Positions 1-10,960 of a DNA stretch of 64,000 bases are shown one piece after another. The position numbers were made by a program, and so were the translations under genes. The DNA lies in assembly GCA_029259695.1 (NCBI GenBank), contig JAJDEQ010000135.1, positions 26,757 through 90,756 of the forward strand, given 5' to 3'. Below the pieces are notes generated by a model. It had not been told where the DNA came from. It saw nothing but the letters and a program-made list of their open reading frames with translations, and ran no database searches. The stretch is from Planctomycetota bacterium (GTDB lineage: Bacteria; Planctomycetota; B15-G4). Numbering within the stretch: the stretch's first letter is position 1; the number at the start of each line of letters is the position of its first letter.

Positions 1-84
1 CGTTACCTGCAGCGCAGTGAACGCGATCGGTACCAGCAGCTCATTGCGCAGCTCGGTATCCGCGGTGTGCGCACGAACGCCTGA
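1..84 (+). CDS. rpsO: 30S ribosomal protein S15, C-terminal end (partial)
   Basis: The window opens inside a reading frame that ends at the TGA at 82-84 and encodes 27 residues. They contain the motif YLQRSERDRYQQLIAQLGIR, which matches the conserved C-terminal helix of S15 (YL-x-R-x-x-x-x-x-Y-x-x-L-I-x-x-LGIR). S15 binds the central domain of 16S rRNA. Immediately downstream lies pnp, and rpsO-pnp is a widely conserved gene order, which supports the call. The start and most of the gene lie left of the window. The fragment is short, so the call rests on the motif plus the neighbour. Confidence 0.85.
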   Translation, partial: RYLQRSERDRYQQLIAQLGIRGVRTNA

Positions 85-203
85 GCGGGTTGCGGCGCGA
101 TCCAGCGCCACCTGCACGGCGACGTTGCCCCGGGAACGCTGCGGAAGAACGCTGACGCCCAGCGTCCGTTCCTTGCTCCGCGCCTTCCCCGACCACGATT
201 CCC

Positions 204-245
204 TCCGCGGTTCCCCGCGGAACAGCTAGCCGGACTCGCCGGCTA
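204..245 (+). promoter_or_regulatory. Twin hairpins in the rpsO-pnp intergenic region
   Basis: Two perfect 7-bp stems stand side by side: 204-210 with 215-221 (loop TTCC) and 227-233 with 239-245 (loop of five). No T-run follows either stem, so a factor-independent terminator is unlikely. In enterobacteria the pnp leader carries a stem cleaved by RNase III, through which PNPase represses itself. A similar processing or autoregulatory role is possible here but is inference from position. Confidence 0.4.
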
Positions 246-341
246 CTCAACCGAGCCTGCCTCCATTCCGCCGCAACCCCGCGGCATCTACCTGGCAGGT
301 CTCCGCCGGCAGACGGCCGGCAGCAGAAAGCAGAAAAGCCA

Positions 342-2939
<2,598 letters not shown>

Positions 2940-2948
2940 GCCCGGGCG

Positions 2949-3024
2949 CACCTGCCCGCGACCGACCCGGCGCCCCGCGTGGCGCCGGGGCCGGTCGCGA
3001 GGCAGGTGGTGCCTGCGTTTTTTG
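2949..3024 (+). terminator. Rho-independent terminator of pnp
   Basis: A long GC-rich hairpin starts 9 bases after the pnp stop. Pairing runs 2949-2956 with 3001-3008, 2957-2964 with 2992-2999 and 2966-2974 with 2981-2989, giving 25 base pairs with two single-base bulges and a 6-base loop. Six T follow at 3018-3023. A second, shorter stem (3024-3029 with 3037-3042) around a T-run lies just after it. Confidence 0.85.
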
Positions 3025-3050
3025 GGCGGTTTTTGCCCGCCCGAGCGCGA

Positions 3051-3076
3051 TTGACCGCTCACGAAATATCGATTTC
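3051..3076 (+). promoter_or_regulatory. Possible control region of the secretin unit (TTGACC and a dyad)
   Basis: Downstream of the pnp terminator the sequence becomes locally AT-rich. TTGACC at 3051-3056 resembles a -35 element, and a dyad GAAAT-N4-ATTTC spans 3063-3076. No convincing -10 hexamer lies at 16-18 bases, so the promoter itself is not established; the dyad could be an operator. Confidence 0.25.
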
Positions 3077-3176
3077 TGCGTATGGTCCGGTGGTTGCCGT
3101 TCATGCGAGCGCCCCCTTGCGCCGATGAGAGAACGTGAGGAAACGGGCGCGCGGCAAGAGGAGAGAGGTCGCTGCC

Positions 3177-3965
3177 ATGGCGAAGCTGCGTTCAGATCGA
3201 GCTGGTTGCCGGATGTCGGCGGTGCTGACCGCCGCGGTCCTGGTGACCGTTGCCTTCGGTGTGATCGCGCCGACCACGGCCGCCCGGGGTGCCCCCGAGG
3301 CCGCGCCGTTCGAGCCGGCCGGACCGCTCTTCGCGGCCGCCGCGCCACTACTGGGTGACGAGGTCGAAGTCACCGGCAAGGTGCTCTACGACTCCGGCAA
3401 GAAGCACACCCGCGCCGCGACCGTCGATGTGCGCACCGTGTTCTCCAACAACGCCGCCTACATGCACATGAAGGCCAAGGGCCTGCGCGAGACCGAGTCG
3501 CGGGGCAAGCCGCTGTTCAGCGCGGCCAAGGCGTCGACCGACAAGGCGCTGCGCGACGCAGCCCAACAGGCCAAGGTCCAGGTGATCACCGTGCCGGGCG
3601 GCGTGAGCGGGGGCGACAAGCCCGTCGCCGACCTGACGCGCAAGGTGATCGACCGGCTGCCCATCTACCACGTGGACGGCAAGGTCGAGTTCGGACGCCA
3701 GCAAGGCGCGTCGAACATCGCCCAGATCGACACGCAGGCCGTGCTCGAGGCGATCCCCGAATACCGCGAGGCCAAGCGCCTCGGCGAGGACGACGCCCGC
3801 TTCCACCTGCTGCGCAAGAAGTACATGGACGAACTGACGCGCGTCGTGCAGTTGTCCGCTCGCCGCGGCGGGCACGATGCCGTGGTGGAGCTGGGCGGCG
3901 TGACGTCGCGGCTCGGTCCCGTGCCGAATGTGACGGCGACGGCCATCGCTGCGGTGGATTCGTGA
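3177..3965 (+). CDS. Exported protein, OmpH/Skp-like C-terminal half, coupled to a secretin
   Basis: A 262-residue protein beginning with a signal peptide: basic MAKLRSDR followed by a hydrophobic core of about 20 residues ending near an Ala-rich cleavage site. I chose the ATG at 3177 because GAGG lies 8 bases upstream; an in-frame ATG at 3135 would put 14 charged residues ahead of the signal. The segment IAQIDTQAVLEAIPEY, followed by charged helices, resembles the start of mature OmpH/Skp chaperones, but the protein ends with a compact segment (ELGGVTSRLGPVPNVT) rather than a long coiled coil. The stop overlaps the GTG of the secretin gene by 4 bases, so the two are probably made together and may act together in the periplasm. 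Function is not established. Confidence 0.7.
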   Translation: MAKLRSDRAGCRMSAVLTAAVLVTVAFGVIAPTTAARGAPEAAPFEPAGPLFAAAAPLLGDEVEVTGKVLYDSGKKHTRAATVDVRTVFSNNAAYMHMKAKGLRETESRGKPLFSAAKASTDKALRDAAQQAKVQVITVPGGVSGGDKPVADLTRKVIDRLPIYHVDGKVEFGRQQGASNIAQIDTQAVLEAIPEYREAKRLGEDDARFHLLRKKYMDELTRVVQLSARRGGHDAVVELGGVTSRLGPVPNVTATAIAAVDS

Positions 3966-5410
3966 TCGTCCGTCCGGCCTGCCTTGCGCTGCTCGTCGCG
4001 GCGACCTGGGTGGCCGGAGCCTGCGTCAGCGAGACGGTCTCGCCGCCGACGAGCGAGTGGACGCTCACCGGCGAGCCCGAAGTGCTGGTCGACGGCGAAA
4101 TCCGACCGCTCGACGAGATCGTGGACGGCGGCGGCGAGTCCCGGCTGGGCGAACTGGGCGACGAAGACCTGCTCAGCCTGCTCGGTACCGACGCAGGCGA
4201 TCTCGAGCCCGACTTCCTGGCAGGCGGCCCGCGGTCGCCCTTCCACCGTCTGGGCCGCGACACCGTGCGCGGCATCGACGGGAGTTGGTCGAAGGTCTAC
4301 AGCCTGCGCAGCGGCATGGGTCAGAAGGTGGTCCAGATGCTGACCTCGATGGTCCCCGGCTTCCCCGTCGAGGCGGGCCAGGTCGGCGGTTCGGGCACCG
4401 AACCCGGCGAGGCGATCAGCTGGGCGCTGCACAACAGCTTCCACTCGGATCCCACCGAGAAGTTCGGGATCCGCAACGCCATCGCGAGCGGCCAGGTGGC
4501 CGACGTGCTCGTGGTGCAGGCCTCACCCGAAGTGCTGCTGTTCATCGACGAACTGCTCCACAAGGTGCTGGCCGACCTGCCGCAGATCGAGATCGAAGTG
4601 CGCATCGTCGAGGTCAACCTCGATGACCTGGTGGAGTGGGACTCCAACGTGCGGGCCGCGAAGCTGGAGAATCGCGACTCGCCCTACGACCCGGTGCTCA
4701 ACCCGCCGGACGGCAACTTCGGCGCCGGCATCCCGATCCTCGATCCCGATGGATCGGCCACCGGTCTGGGCGGGGCCTTCACCAGCTTCGCCGACACCAC
4801 GGCCAGCGCCACGAGCTTCCTGCTCAGCCTGCAGGGTGTGCACAACGGTCTGCGCGTCGACGCGATCCTCAACTTCCTGCAGTCGATCAGCGCCGCGCAG
4901 CTCATCTCCGCGCCGACCGTGACGGTGCTCAACGGACACCGCGCCACGCTGACCACCGGCGATCGGGTCCCGATCTTCGAGTCGACCGGCGTGGGCACCA
5001 ACTCACAGGTCACCACGCGCTTCGAGGACACCGGCGTCAACGTGGAGATCGTGCCCTTCATCCTCAGCGACGACATCATCCGCATCGACGTCTCGGTCGA
5101 CGTGTCGCTGGTCACGGGCGAGGTGCCCTTCGTGCTCAGCGGCGTGGAGGTCGCCACGCCGATCATCAGCGAGCGCAAGGCCGGCACGACGGTGCACGTG
5201 CACAGCGGTCAGGTCTTCAGCATCGGCGGGCTGCGTTCGTCGGCGAACATCGAGACGATCTCGAAGGTCCCGCTGCTGGGGGACATTCCGCTCATCGGCT
5301 GGTTGTTCAAGAGCCGGGCGAGTCGGCAGCAGAGCAGCGAGATCGTGTTCTTCATCACGCCGCGCATCAGTGTGCCGAGCGAGACGTTGTTCGAGCCGCT
5401 CGACGGCTAG
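3962..5410 (+). CDS. Secretin-family outer-membrane lipoprotein (GspD/PilQ-like)
   Basis: A 482-residue protein with a lipoprotein signal: hydrophobic leader and Cys21 preceded by VAGA. The C-terminal half carries the secretin domain. Visible are a ring-building segment ending in IEIEVRIVEVNLDDL (about 215), the core SAPTVTVLNGHRATL with GDRVPIF (about 315-335), and the hallmark VPLLGDIPLIGWLFKS near 435-450. Secretins form multimeric outer-membrane channels for type II/III secretion or type IV pili. The N-terminal part is short and no other secretion gene (ATPase, platform, pseudopilin) is near, so this may be a stand-alone secretin or one serving a system encoded elsewhere. It starts at a GTG overlapping the previous stop (GTGA). 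Confidence 0.88.
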   Translation: MIVRPACLALLVAATWVAGACVSETVSPPTSEWTLTGEPEVLVDGEIRPLDEIVDGGGESRLGELGDEDLLSLLGTDAGDLEPDFLAGGPRSPFHRLGRDTVRGIDGSWSKVYSLRSGMGQKVVQMLTSMVPGFPVEAGQVGGSGTEPGEAISWALHNSFHSDPTEKFGIRNAIASGQVADVLVVQASPEVLLFIDELLHKVLADLPQIEIEVRIVEVNLDDLVEWDSNVRAAKLENRDSPYDPVLNPPDGNFGAGIPILDPDGSATGLGGAFTSFADTTASATSFLLSLQGVHNGLRVDAILNFLQSISAAQLISAPTVTVLNGHRATLTTGDRVPIFESTGVGTNSQVTTRFEDTGVNVEIVPFILSDDIIRIDVSVDVSLVTGEVPFVLSGVEVATPIISERKAGTTVHVHSGQVFSIGGLRSSANIETISKVPLLGDIPLIGWLFKSRASRQQSSEIVFFITPRISVPSETLFEPLDG

Positions 5411-5466
5411 GGGACACGAGGGGTCGGGGGTACGGCGGCTCGTCGGGTGCTACGGCGAGGGTGGCC

Positions 5467-5626
5467 GTCCCCCGAGCGCGGGCTTCATGGGCCGGCTGCG
5501 GTCGGTCCTCGCTCACGGATTCTCGGTTTGGGTGTGGGTGGCAAGACTTCGCTGACGCGGGCGGCAGGGGCTCGGTGTCGCTCGCTGTGGAATCTCGCCG
5601 GCCGATGAAGCCCGCGCTCGGGGGAC
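5467..5626. repeat. 30-bp near-perfect inverted repeat around a 100-bp core
   Basis: The arm at 5467-5496 and the arm at 5597-5626 are reverse complements at 29 of 30 positions. They are separated by 100 bases with no gene. No coding sequence fits, and the element lies between the secretin stop and the symporter start. It could be a miniature inverted-repeat element or an RNA with a very long stem. With the tandem repeat that follows, it fills the 389-base gap 5411-5799, in which I see nothing else. Confidence 0.75.
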
Positions 5627-5634
5627 TCCCGTCG

Positions 5635-5744
5635 GGAGGTGGGCGTCGGCTGCCGGTGCGTTGGGGGGAGGAGGCGTCGGCTGTCGGTGCGTTGGGGGGA
5701 GGTGGGCGTCGGCTGCCGGTGCGTTGAGGGGAGGTGGGCGTCGG
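5635..5744. repeat. Tandem repeat, about 3.5 copies of a 31-32 bp unit
   Basis: Copies start at 5635, 5667, 5698 and 5730 (the last truncated). The shared core reads GGCGTCGGCTGCCGGTGCGT with one or two substitutions between copies. There are no unique spacers, so it is not a CRISPR array. It begins nine bases after the inverted repeat and ends 55 bases before the symporter start. Confidence 0.85.
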
Positions 5745-5799
5745 TGGCGGGAGTGGGTGGTAGGTGGTGTCGGTGTTGCGGGCTGGGCATGATCGCGGC

Positions 5800-7842
5800 A
5801 TGAGCGAGCTGCCCCCGCCCTCCGGTATGGCGACCCTCGACTGGGTGGTGGTCGCGGCGTACCTGGTGCTGGCGTTCGGGGCCGGGGTGCTGCTCGCCCG
5901 GCGCTCGCGGGGGTCGACCGAGGACTTCTTCCTGTCGGGGCGCAGGTTGCCGTGGTGGTTGGCGGGCACCTCGATGGTGGCCACGTCCTTCGCAGCGGAC
6001 ACACCGCTGGTGGTGACGGGCTGGACCCGCGCCGGAGGCATCGGCGGCAACTGGCGCTGGTGGGCCTACCTGGTCGGCGCCGTGCTCGGCGTGGTGGTCT
6101 TCAGCCGGCTCTGGCGCCGCTCGGCGGTGTTCACCGACGTCGAGTTCATGGAGGTGCGCTACTCGGGCGGCTCGGCCCGCTTCCTGCGCGCCTTCAAGGG
6201 CGTGTACCAGGTCGTGTTCCTGCACTGCTTCATCATGGGCTGGGTCATCCTGGCCATGAAGAAGGTGCTGGGTGTGCTGTTCGACTTCGGTGACGACGTG
6301 CTCTACGCCTGGGGGCCGTGGGAGTTCACCGCGCCGTGGCTGGTGATGTTCGGGTGCGCCGTGGTGGCGCTGCTCTACTCGGAGATCGCGGGGCTGTGGG
6401 GCGTCGTGCTCACCGACTTCATCCAGTTCGGCCTGGCGTTGGTGGGGGCGATCGCGCTGATGGTCTGGGTGACCGACGCGTTCGGCGGCGTGGGCGCCAT
6501 GGTGAGCGCGTTGTCGCAGGCCCCCGAGCTCGCGTCGAAGCTGACCTACGGCACGCCCGTGGCCGCCGCCGACCCCGGATCGTGGGGGCGCGAGGGCTGG
6601 GAGTTCATGGTCTTCGTGTGCGTGATGTGGTTCGCGAACAAGAACGCTGACGGCAGCGGTGTGATGGTGCAGCGCATCCTGGCCAGTCGCGACGAACGGC
6701 ACTCGATGCTGGCCACGCTCTGGTACGTGGTGGCGCACTACGCGATCCGCCCGTGGCCCTGGATCATCGTGGCCCTGGCGTCGCTGCTCGTGCTGCCTTC
6801 GGTGGCCCTGAACACGCCGGTGGACGGAACGGTGGTGGAGGTGGCCGCCGAAGTGGTCGTCGTCGCCCCGGCCGGAGGCGGGGCACCGGTGCGTCTCGAC
6901 GTGCCGGCCACGGGCCTCGACGACTGGCGCGTGCATTCCCTCGTGAAGGTGGGCGACGAGGTCCTGGCCGGCAAGGCGGTGGCCTCGACCGACGACGAGG
7001 CGGCCTACCCGATCATGATGCGTCGCTTCCTGCCGGCTGGCCTTCTGGGCCTGCTCGTGGCGTCGCAGCTCGCGGCGTTCATGTCGACCATGGACACGCA
7101 CGTGAACCTGGCCTCGGCCTACCTGGTCAACGACGTCTACCGCCGTTTCGTCGTGAAGCAGGCGCCCGAGCGGCACTACCTGCGGGTGGCCCGAGCGTCG
7201 GGCGTGCTGGTGTTGGGGCTGGCACTGGTCTTCGCCCACTTCAGCGACAGCGTGCGGGAGATGTTCGACTGGTTCAGCGCGCTCTACAGCGGCCTGGGAG
7301 TGGTCTACGTGCTGCGCTGGTTCTGGTGGCGCGTGAACGCCTGGTCGGAGATCACGGCGCTGGTCACCTCCGGCCTCACGACCCTCGCACTCAAGCTGCA
7401 CCCCGAATGGTTCGGCCCCTGGCTCCCGGCCGAACTGGTCGATGCCGGCCAACCGGTCTTCGCGGGCATGCTGCTCGTGGTCCTGTGCACCACGCTGCCC
7501 GCGGTGCTGGTGATGACGCTGGCGACGCCCCCGGTGGATGCGGAGCGACTGGCGGCCTTCTTCGCCCGGGTGCGACCGCTGGGCGCCTGGGGCCCGGTGG
7601 CCAAGCCCGCCGGCTGGAGGCCGGCTCCGGCCCTGGTCTGGGCTCGCATCGTGGTCGCCTGGTGGGCAGGGCTGGCGCTGGTCCTGGGCTGCCTGTTCCT
7701 GCCGGCCACGCTGCTCTTCGACGGAGGAGCGGATGCGTGGGGGTGGGGTCTGTGCCTGATCGGGGGCGGGATCGTCATGTGGCTTGCGATGCCGTCCCTG
7801 GGGGCTGTCACGCCCGCCGCCGAACCACCTAACCTTGATTAA
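5800..7842 (+). CDS. Sodium:solute symporter (SSS family) with an inserted extracytoplasmic segment
   Basis: A 680-residue multi-span membrane transporter of the SSS family, which couples sodium entry to uptake of sugars, amino acids or other solutes. Seen are an N-terminal ARRSRGSTEDFFLSGRRLPW motif, the conserved early segment with TSFAADTPLVVTGWTR, and AAFMSTMDTHVNLASAYLVND in the core. Between two membrane spans, at about residues 340-400, sits a soluble insert ending in LVKVGDEVLAGKAVAS. This resembles the second half of a biotinyl/lipoyl (barrel-sandwich) domain. The ATG at 5800 is preferred over one at 5764 because it directly precedes the conserved N-terminus; no good ribosome site is visible for either. 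The substrate cannot be read from sequence. Confidence 0.9.
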   Translation: MSELPPPSGMATLDWVVVAAYLVLAFGAGVLLARRSRGSTEDFFLSGRRLPWWLAGTSMVATSFAADTPLVVTGWTRAGGIGGNWRWWAYLVGAVLGVVVFSRLWRRSAVFTDVEFMEVRYSGGSARFLRAFKGVYQVVFLHCFIMGWVILAMKKVLGVLFDFGDDVLYAWGPWEFTAPWLVMFGCAVVALLYSEIAGLWGVVLTDFIQFGLALVGAIALMVWVTDAFGGVGAMVSALSQAPELASKLTYGTPVAAADPGSWGREGWEFMVFVCVMWFANKNADGSGVMVQRILASRDERHSMLATLWYVVAHYAIRPWPWIIVALASLLVLPSVALNTPVDGTVVEVAAEVVVVAPAGGGAPVRLDVPATGLDDWRVHSLVKVGDEVLAGKAVASTDDEAAYPIMMRRFLPAGLLGLLVASQLAAFMSTMDTHVNLASAYLVNDVYRRFVVKQAPERHYLRVARASGVLVLGLALVFAHFSDSVREMFDWFSALYSGLGVVYVLRWFWWRVNAWSEITALVTSGLTTLALKLHPEWFGPWLPAELVDAGQPVFAGMLLVVLCTTLPAVLVMTLATPPVDAERLAAFFARVRPLGAWGPVAKPAGWRPAPALVWARIVVAWWAGLALVLGCLFLPATLLFDGGADAWGWGLCLIGGGIVMWLAMPSLGAVTPAAEPPNLD

Positions 7843-7862
7843 TCCGGGGCCCCGCCTAAACT
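7835..7862 (+). promoter_or_regulatory. Candidate sigma-70 promoter for the HEAT-repeat gene
   Basis: TTGATT (7835-7840) and TAAACT (7857-7862) are separated by 16 bases. The -35 element overlaps the last codons of the symporter. It would give a leader of about 150 bases before the start at 8018. Confidence 0.4.
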
Positions 7863-8017
7863 CCGCGCTTCCCGATCGCCCCCGATCCGGGTGCGGTGAC
7901 GCGGCCCCGCGACGCCTCGGGATCCGCCTGATCGGACGGGGGGGAAGCTGTCCGCCCCCGGCCCTCGGACGGCCGGTGGCGCGTCGTTTGCACGATCATC
8001 TCTCAGCGAGCCGGTCC

Positions 8018-10045
8018 ATGCTCCATCGCCGAATCTGTGTCTTCGCATGGTGTGTCCTGTTGTCCGGAGTGGTGTCGGCCCAGGCTGACCAACTCTTCGA
8101 GCAGGGCGTCGAGGCGTTCCGCCGGGGTGACAACGCCGGTGCGATCTCCGCCTTCAAGGAGGCGCTGGCCTCCAACCCCGGGCACGAAGACGCCTTCGCC
8201 ATGCTCGACCAGGTCGAAGAGCGGGTGCTGCTCGAGATGCTCGTGGAGCGTGGCGAACTGGGCCAGTTGGCCGAGCGCTTCCTGAACCTCGCCGAACTGG
8301 GTCGGCGCGAAGTGGTGAGCGACCCCGGGCAGGCGAGCGAGGTCGTCGATCGCTTGCTGAACGGCGACGAAGTCGACCGCCAACGGGCGCTGCTCGAGCT
8401 GCGCGCCACCTTCGGTGCGTGGGCGGTGCCCGCGCTGGTGGGGCCCCTGGGCGACTCGTCGAGCCTCGACAACCGCGTGATGGCCATCCAGGCCCTCAAC
8501 CATCTGGGCTCGGACGCCGTGCTGCCCCTGATCCAGGTGCTGCGCAGTGACGACATCCTGACCCGGCGCAACGCCGCCGCGGTCCTGGGCAGCCTGGGGG
8601 ATCCGCGCGGTGCCGCGGGTCTGGCCCACATGGCCGCCCACGACGACGACGACGTGGCCCGACAGGTGGCGGCCAACGCCCTGGGACGCCTCGGCCTGGG
8701 CGGCATCGACGCCTCCGGCGCGGCGATCGACCTCGCGGCCCGGTACTTCCGCGGCGACCCCGCCGTGGTCCGCCCCTACGAGGCGACCAGCGTGCTCTGG
8801 CGCTGGCAGGACGGCGAACTCGAGGGTCGCCAGGTGCTGGGCGGCCTGTTCGCCCTGGAGCTGGCCGAAGACTTCGCCCTGATCGGCCTCGGAGGTGGCG
8901 GCAGCGACGAAGCGCGCGCCCTCTTGTCGGCCATTCACGCGGCCCAGAAGGCCGAGGTGCTCGCCGCCCAGCAGATCGAGGAACTCTCCGACAACGAGTT
9001 GCTCGAAGCCGCGGCGGAACGACTGGGAGACCTCGATCTCGATCTGGGGCTGGCCGGGAGTCACCGCGGGCGCGGCCTCATGTTCTGCCTGGGTGCCGAC
9101 CCGCGCCGCGAGGCGGCCGCCGCCGTGCTGATGCAGCACATGGGTGGCAGTAACGAGGAACTCTCGGCGTTGCGCACCGCGCTGTCCGACCCCGATCCGT
9201 CGGTGTCCCAGGGTGCAGCCGTGGCCCTGGCCCGACTGGGCGAGGCCGACATCGGGGTCGTCGAGCAGCTCGGGACGGCTTTGGCCGGTGTGCCCCAGCG
9301 GTTGGTCGTGTCGATCGGCGAGACGGGATTGTTCGGCGGTGGTGGCGGCTGGTACCTCCTGAGTTCCAGTGGTGTCCAGGCCGGCTTGCAGCGCGCCAAG
9401 GCGTTCCCGCCCAAGGACGCGATCGTGATCCAGGACGGGCTGCAGGGTGTCACCCTCGATGCCATGGTCTTCGCGCTCAAGGAGGATCCGCGCACGGCGG
9501 ACGTGCCGCTGATCGTCGTCACCAACGACGTGGCCGGCGTGCAGAACCTCTACGGCGACACGGTCGAGCGGGTGCTCTCCTCGGCGAGCTTCGCCGACGT
9601 GGCCGAGGTGGCCGGTGAGCGCAACCTGCAGCAGCGCGCCGCCATCGAGCGCGCCAAGCTCGCTGCCCATCAGCTCGCTTCGCTCGATGCGGGGCTGGCC
9701 CGCCAGGCCGGGCGTCATGTGAACGAGGCGTTGCAGTCCGCCGCCGATGATGGCGTGGTCGCTGCGGTGCTCGGACTCGTTGCGCGCACGGGCATGCTCG
9801 AGGCCCAGCCCAGCGTCGACGCCCTGGTGGCGAACGACGCCGCACCATCCGAGGTGCGCGTGGCTGCGATGCAGGCCGCCGCCCGGCTGTGGGCCGTGAG
9901 TGGCGGGCCGTCGAGCGGTGATCTGAGCGGCGCCCTGATGGCCGCCCTGGACAGCGGGGACGACGATCTCGCCCACGCGGCCGCCCAGGCCCTGGGGCAG
10001 TTGCGCGGGCTGCCGGCCGGCGCCATCCGCGACGCCGTGCGCTAG
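8018..10045 (+). CDS. Exported TPR and HEAT-repeat protein with a receiver-like domain
   Basis: 675 residues. The start at 8018 gives a clear signal peptide (MLHRRICVFAWCVLLSGVVS, cleavage near AQA). Next comes a TPR unit (EQGVEAFRRGDNAGAISAFK), then alternating helices with the HEAT pattern (repeated ALxxLGxxA..PLIxxL) to about residue 400. Near residues 425-510 a segment with the response-regulator pattern is seen: IVIQD (Asp473 where the phosphoacceptor would be), then LKEDPRTADVPLIVVTND with Thr502. HEAT-like helices follow to the end. A receiver-like fold in an exported protein is unusual and may only be structural. The gene ends at 10045, overlapping the stop of the convergent EamA gene by two bases. 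No enzyme activity is evident. Confidence 0.8.
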   Translation: MLHRRICVFAWCVLLSGVVSAQADQLFEQGVEAFRRGDNAGAISAFKEALASNPGHEDAFAMLDQVEERVLLEMLVERGELGQLAERFLNLAELGRREVVSDPGQASEVVDRLLNGDEVDRQRALLELRATFGAWAVPALVGPLGDSSSLDNRVMAIQALNHLGSDAVLPLIQVLRSDDILTRRNAAAVLGSLGDPRGAAGLAHMAAHDDDDVARQVAANALGRLGLGGIDASGAAIDLAARYFRGDPAVVRPYEATSVLWRWQDGELEGRQVLGGLFALELAEDFALIGLGGGGSDEARALLSAIHAAQKAEVLAAQQIEELSDNELLEAAAERLGDLDLDLGLAGSHRGRGLMFCLGADPRREAAAAVLMQHMGGSNEELSALRTALSDPDPSVSQGAAVALARLGEADIGVVEQLGTALAGVPQRLVVSIGETGLFGGGGGWYLLSSSGVQAGLQRAKAFPPKDAIVIQDGLQGVTLDAMVFALKEDPRTADVPLIVVTNDVAGVQNLYGDTVERVLSSASFADVAEVAGERNLQQRAAIERAKLAAHQLASLDAGLARQAGRHVNEALQSAADDGVVAAVLGLVARTGMLEAQPSVDALVANDAAPSEVRVAAMQAAARLWAVSGGPSSGDLSGALMAALDSGDDDLAHAAAQALGQLRGLPAGAIRDAVR

Positions 10046-10938
10046 CCTGGACGTCGTCGGCGCCAGACGACGGCCAGCACACCGATGGCGATCAGTGCGC
10101 CGCCCAGCAGGGCTTCGCGGGTGACCGGTTCGTCGAGCACGACCCAGCCGGCAACCACGCCGGTGATCGGTTGCAGGAAGACGAAGGGTGCCACCTCGGC
10201 GGCGCGCAACCAGCGCAGGGACAGCGTCCACAGCACGGTGGAGGCGAACGACACGCCCACCCCGAGCCACAGCACGCGCAGCATGGCTCCGGCCAGTTCC
10301 GGCCCGCCGTGCCAGGCGTCCATCTCGGCCAGTGCGGAGGGCACGAAGGTCACCATGCCGAGGGCCATGGCGGCGAAGGTCAAGGCCACGGCGCTGCGGC
10401 GCCCGTCGGCCAGGGGCTTCATCAGCGGGGTGTAGAGCCCCCACAGGATCCCGTGCAGCATGAGCACGAGGTTGCCCTTGAGGTGCTCGCCCTCGACCAA
10501 CCCCTCGATGGGATTCTCCTCGAGGGTGATCACGAGGGCGCCGGCCAGACCCAGCAGGATGCCCAGCAGCTGGAGTGGTCGCACCCGCTCGCGCAACAGC
10601 AGCCACGAGAAGAGCAGGATCGACGCGGGCTCGAGCAGGATCAGGATCGACCCGTTGCCGGCCGTGGACCACTGCAGACCCACGATGCCGAGCATCATCG
10701 GCAGGGCGAAGCCCAGGTTGCCGATGAGGAACAGGCGCGTCAGCTCGCGCCGGTCGTAGTCCCAGGTCCAGCCGCCGCGCAGCAGCAGCCACAGGCCCAT
10801 GCAGGCCAGGCCGATGACGTTGCGCAGCGCGGCCACCGTGGCGGGTGGCAGTCCGGCCAGGGCCTGCTTCTGCCATAGGTACGAGATGCCGCCGAGCACG
10901 TTCGCCGCCAGGATGGCGACCCAGGCCCACGTCTTCAT
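10042..10938 (-). CDS. EamA (DMT superfamily) membrane transporter
   Basis: 298 residues with about ten hydrophobic spans arranged as two repeats of five, the pattern of EamA/DMT permeases. Typical pieces are LWQKQALAGLPPATVAALRN near the N-terminus, LEPASILLFSWLLLRERV at the end of the first half, and FVFLQPITGVVAGWVVLDEP in the second. Such proteins export amino acids or other metabolites, but the substrate cannot be told. The ATG at 10938 is 22 bases after the stop of the upstream NYN-domain gene on the same strand, so the two are probably co-transcribed. Confidence 0.88.
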   Translation of the reverse strand: MKTWAWVAILAANVLGGISYLWQKQALAGLPPATVAALRNVIGLACMGLWLLLRGGWTWDYDRRELTRLFLIGNLGFALPMMLGIVGLQWSTAGNGSILILLEPASILLFSWLLLRERVRPLQLLGILLGLAGALVITLEENPIEGLVEGEHLKGNLVLMLHGILWGLYTPLMKPLADGRRSAVALTFAAMALGMVTFVPSALAEMDAWHGGPELAGAMLRVLWLGVGVSFASTVLWTLSLRWLRAAEVAPFVFLQPITGVVAGWVVLDEPVTREALLGGALIAIGVLAVVWRRRRPG

Positions 10939-10960
10939 GGGGGCCGGTTCGGGGGTGGGC

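Noticed and set aside
5635..5744. Possible CRISPR array
   Set aside because: Units follow each other directly with no unique spacers and no cas genes are present. The same holds for 52932-53051.
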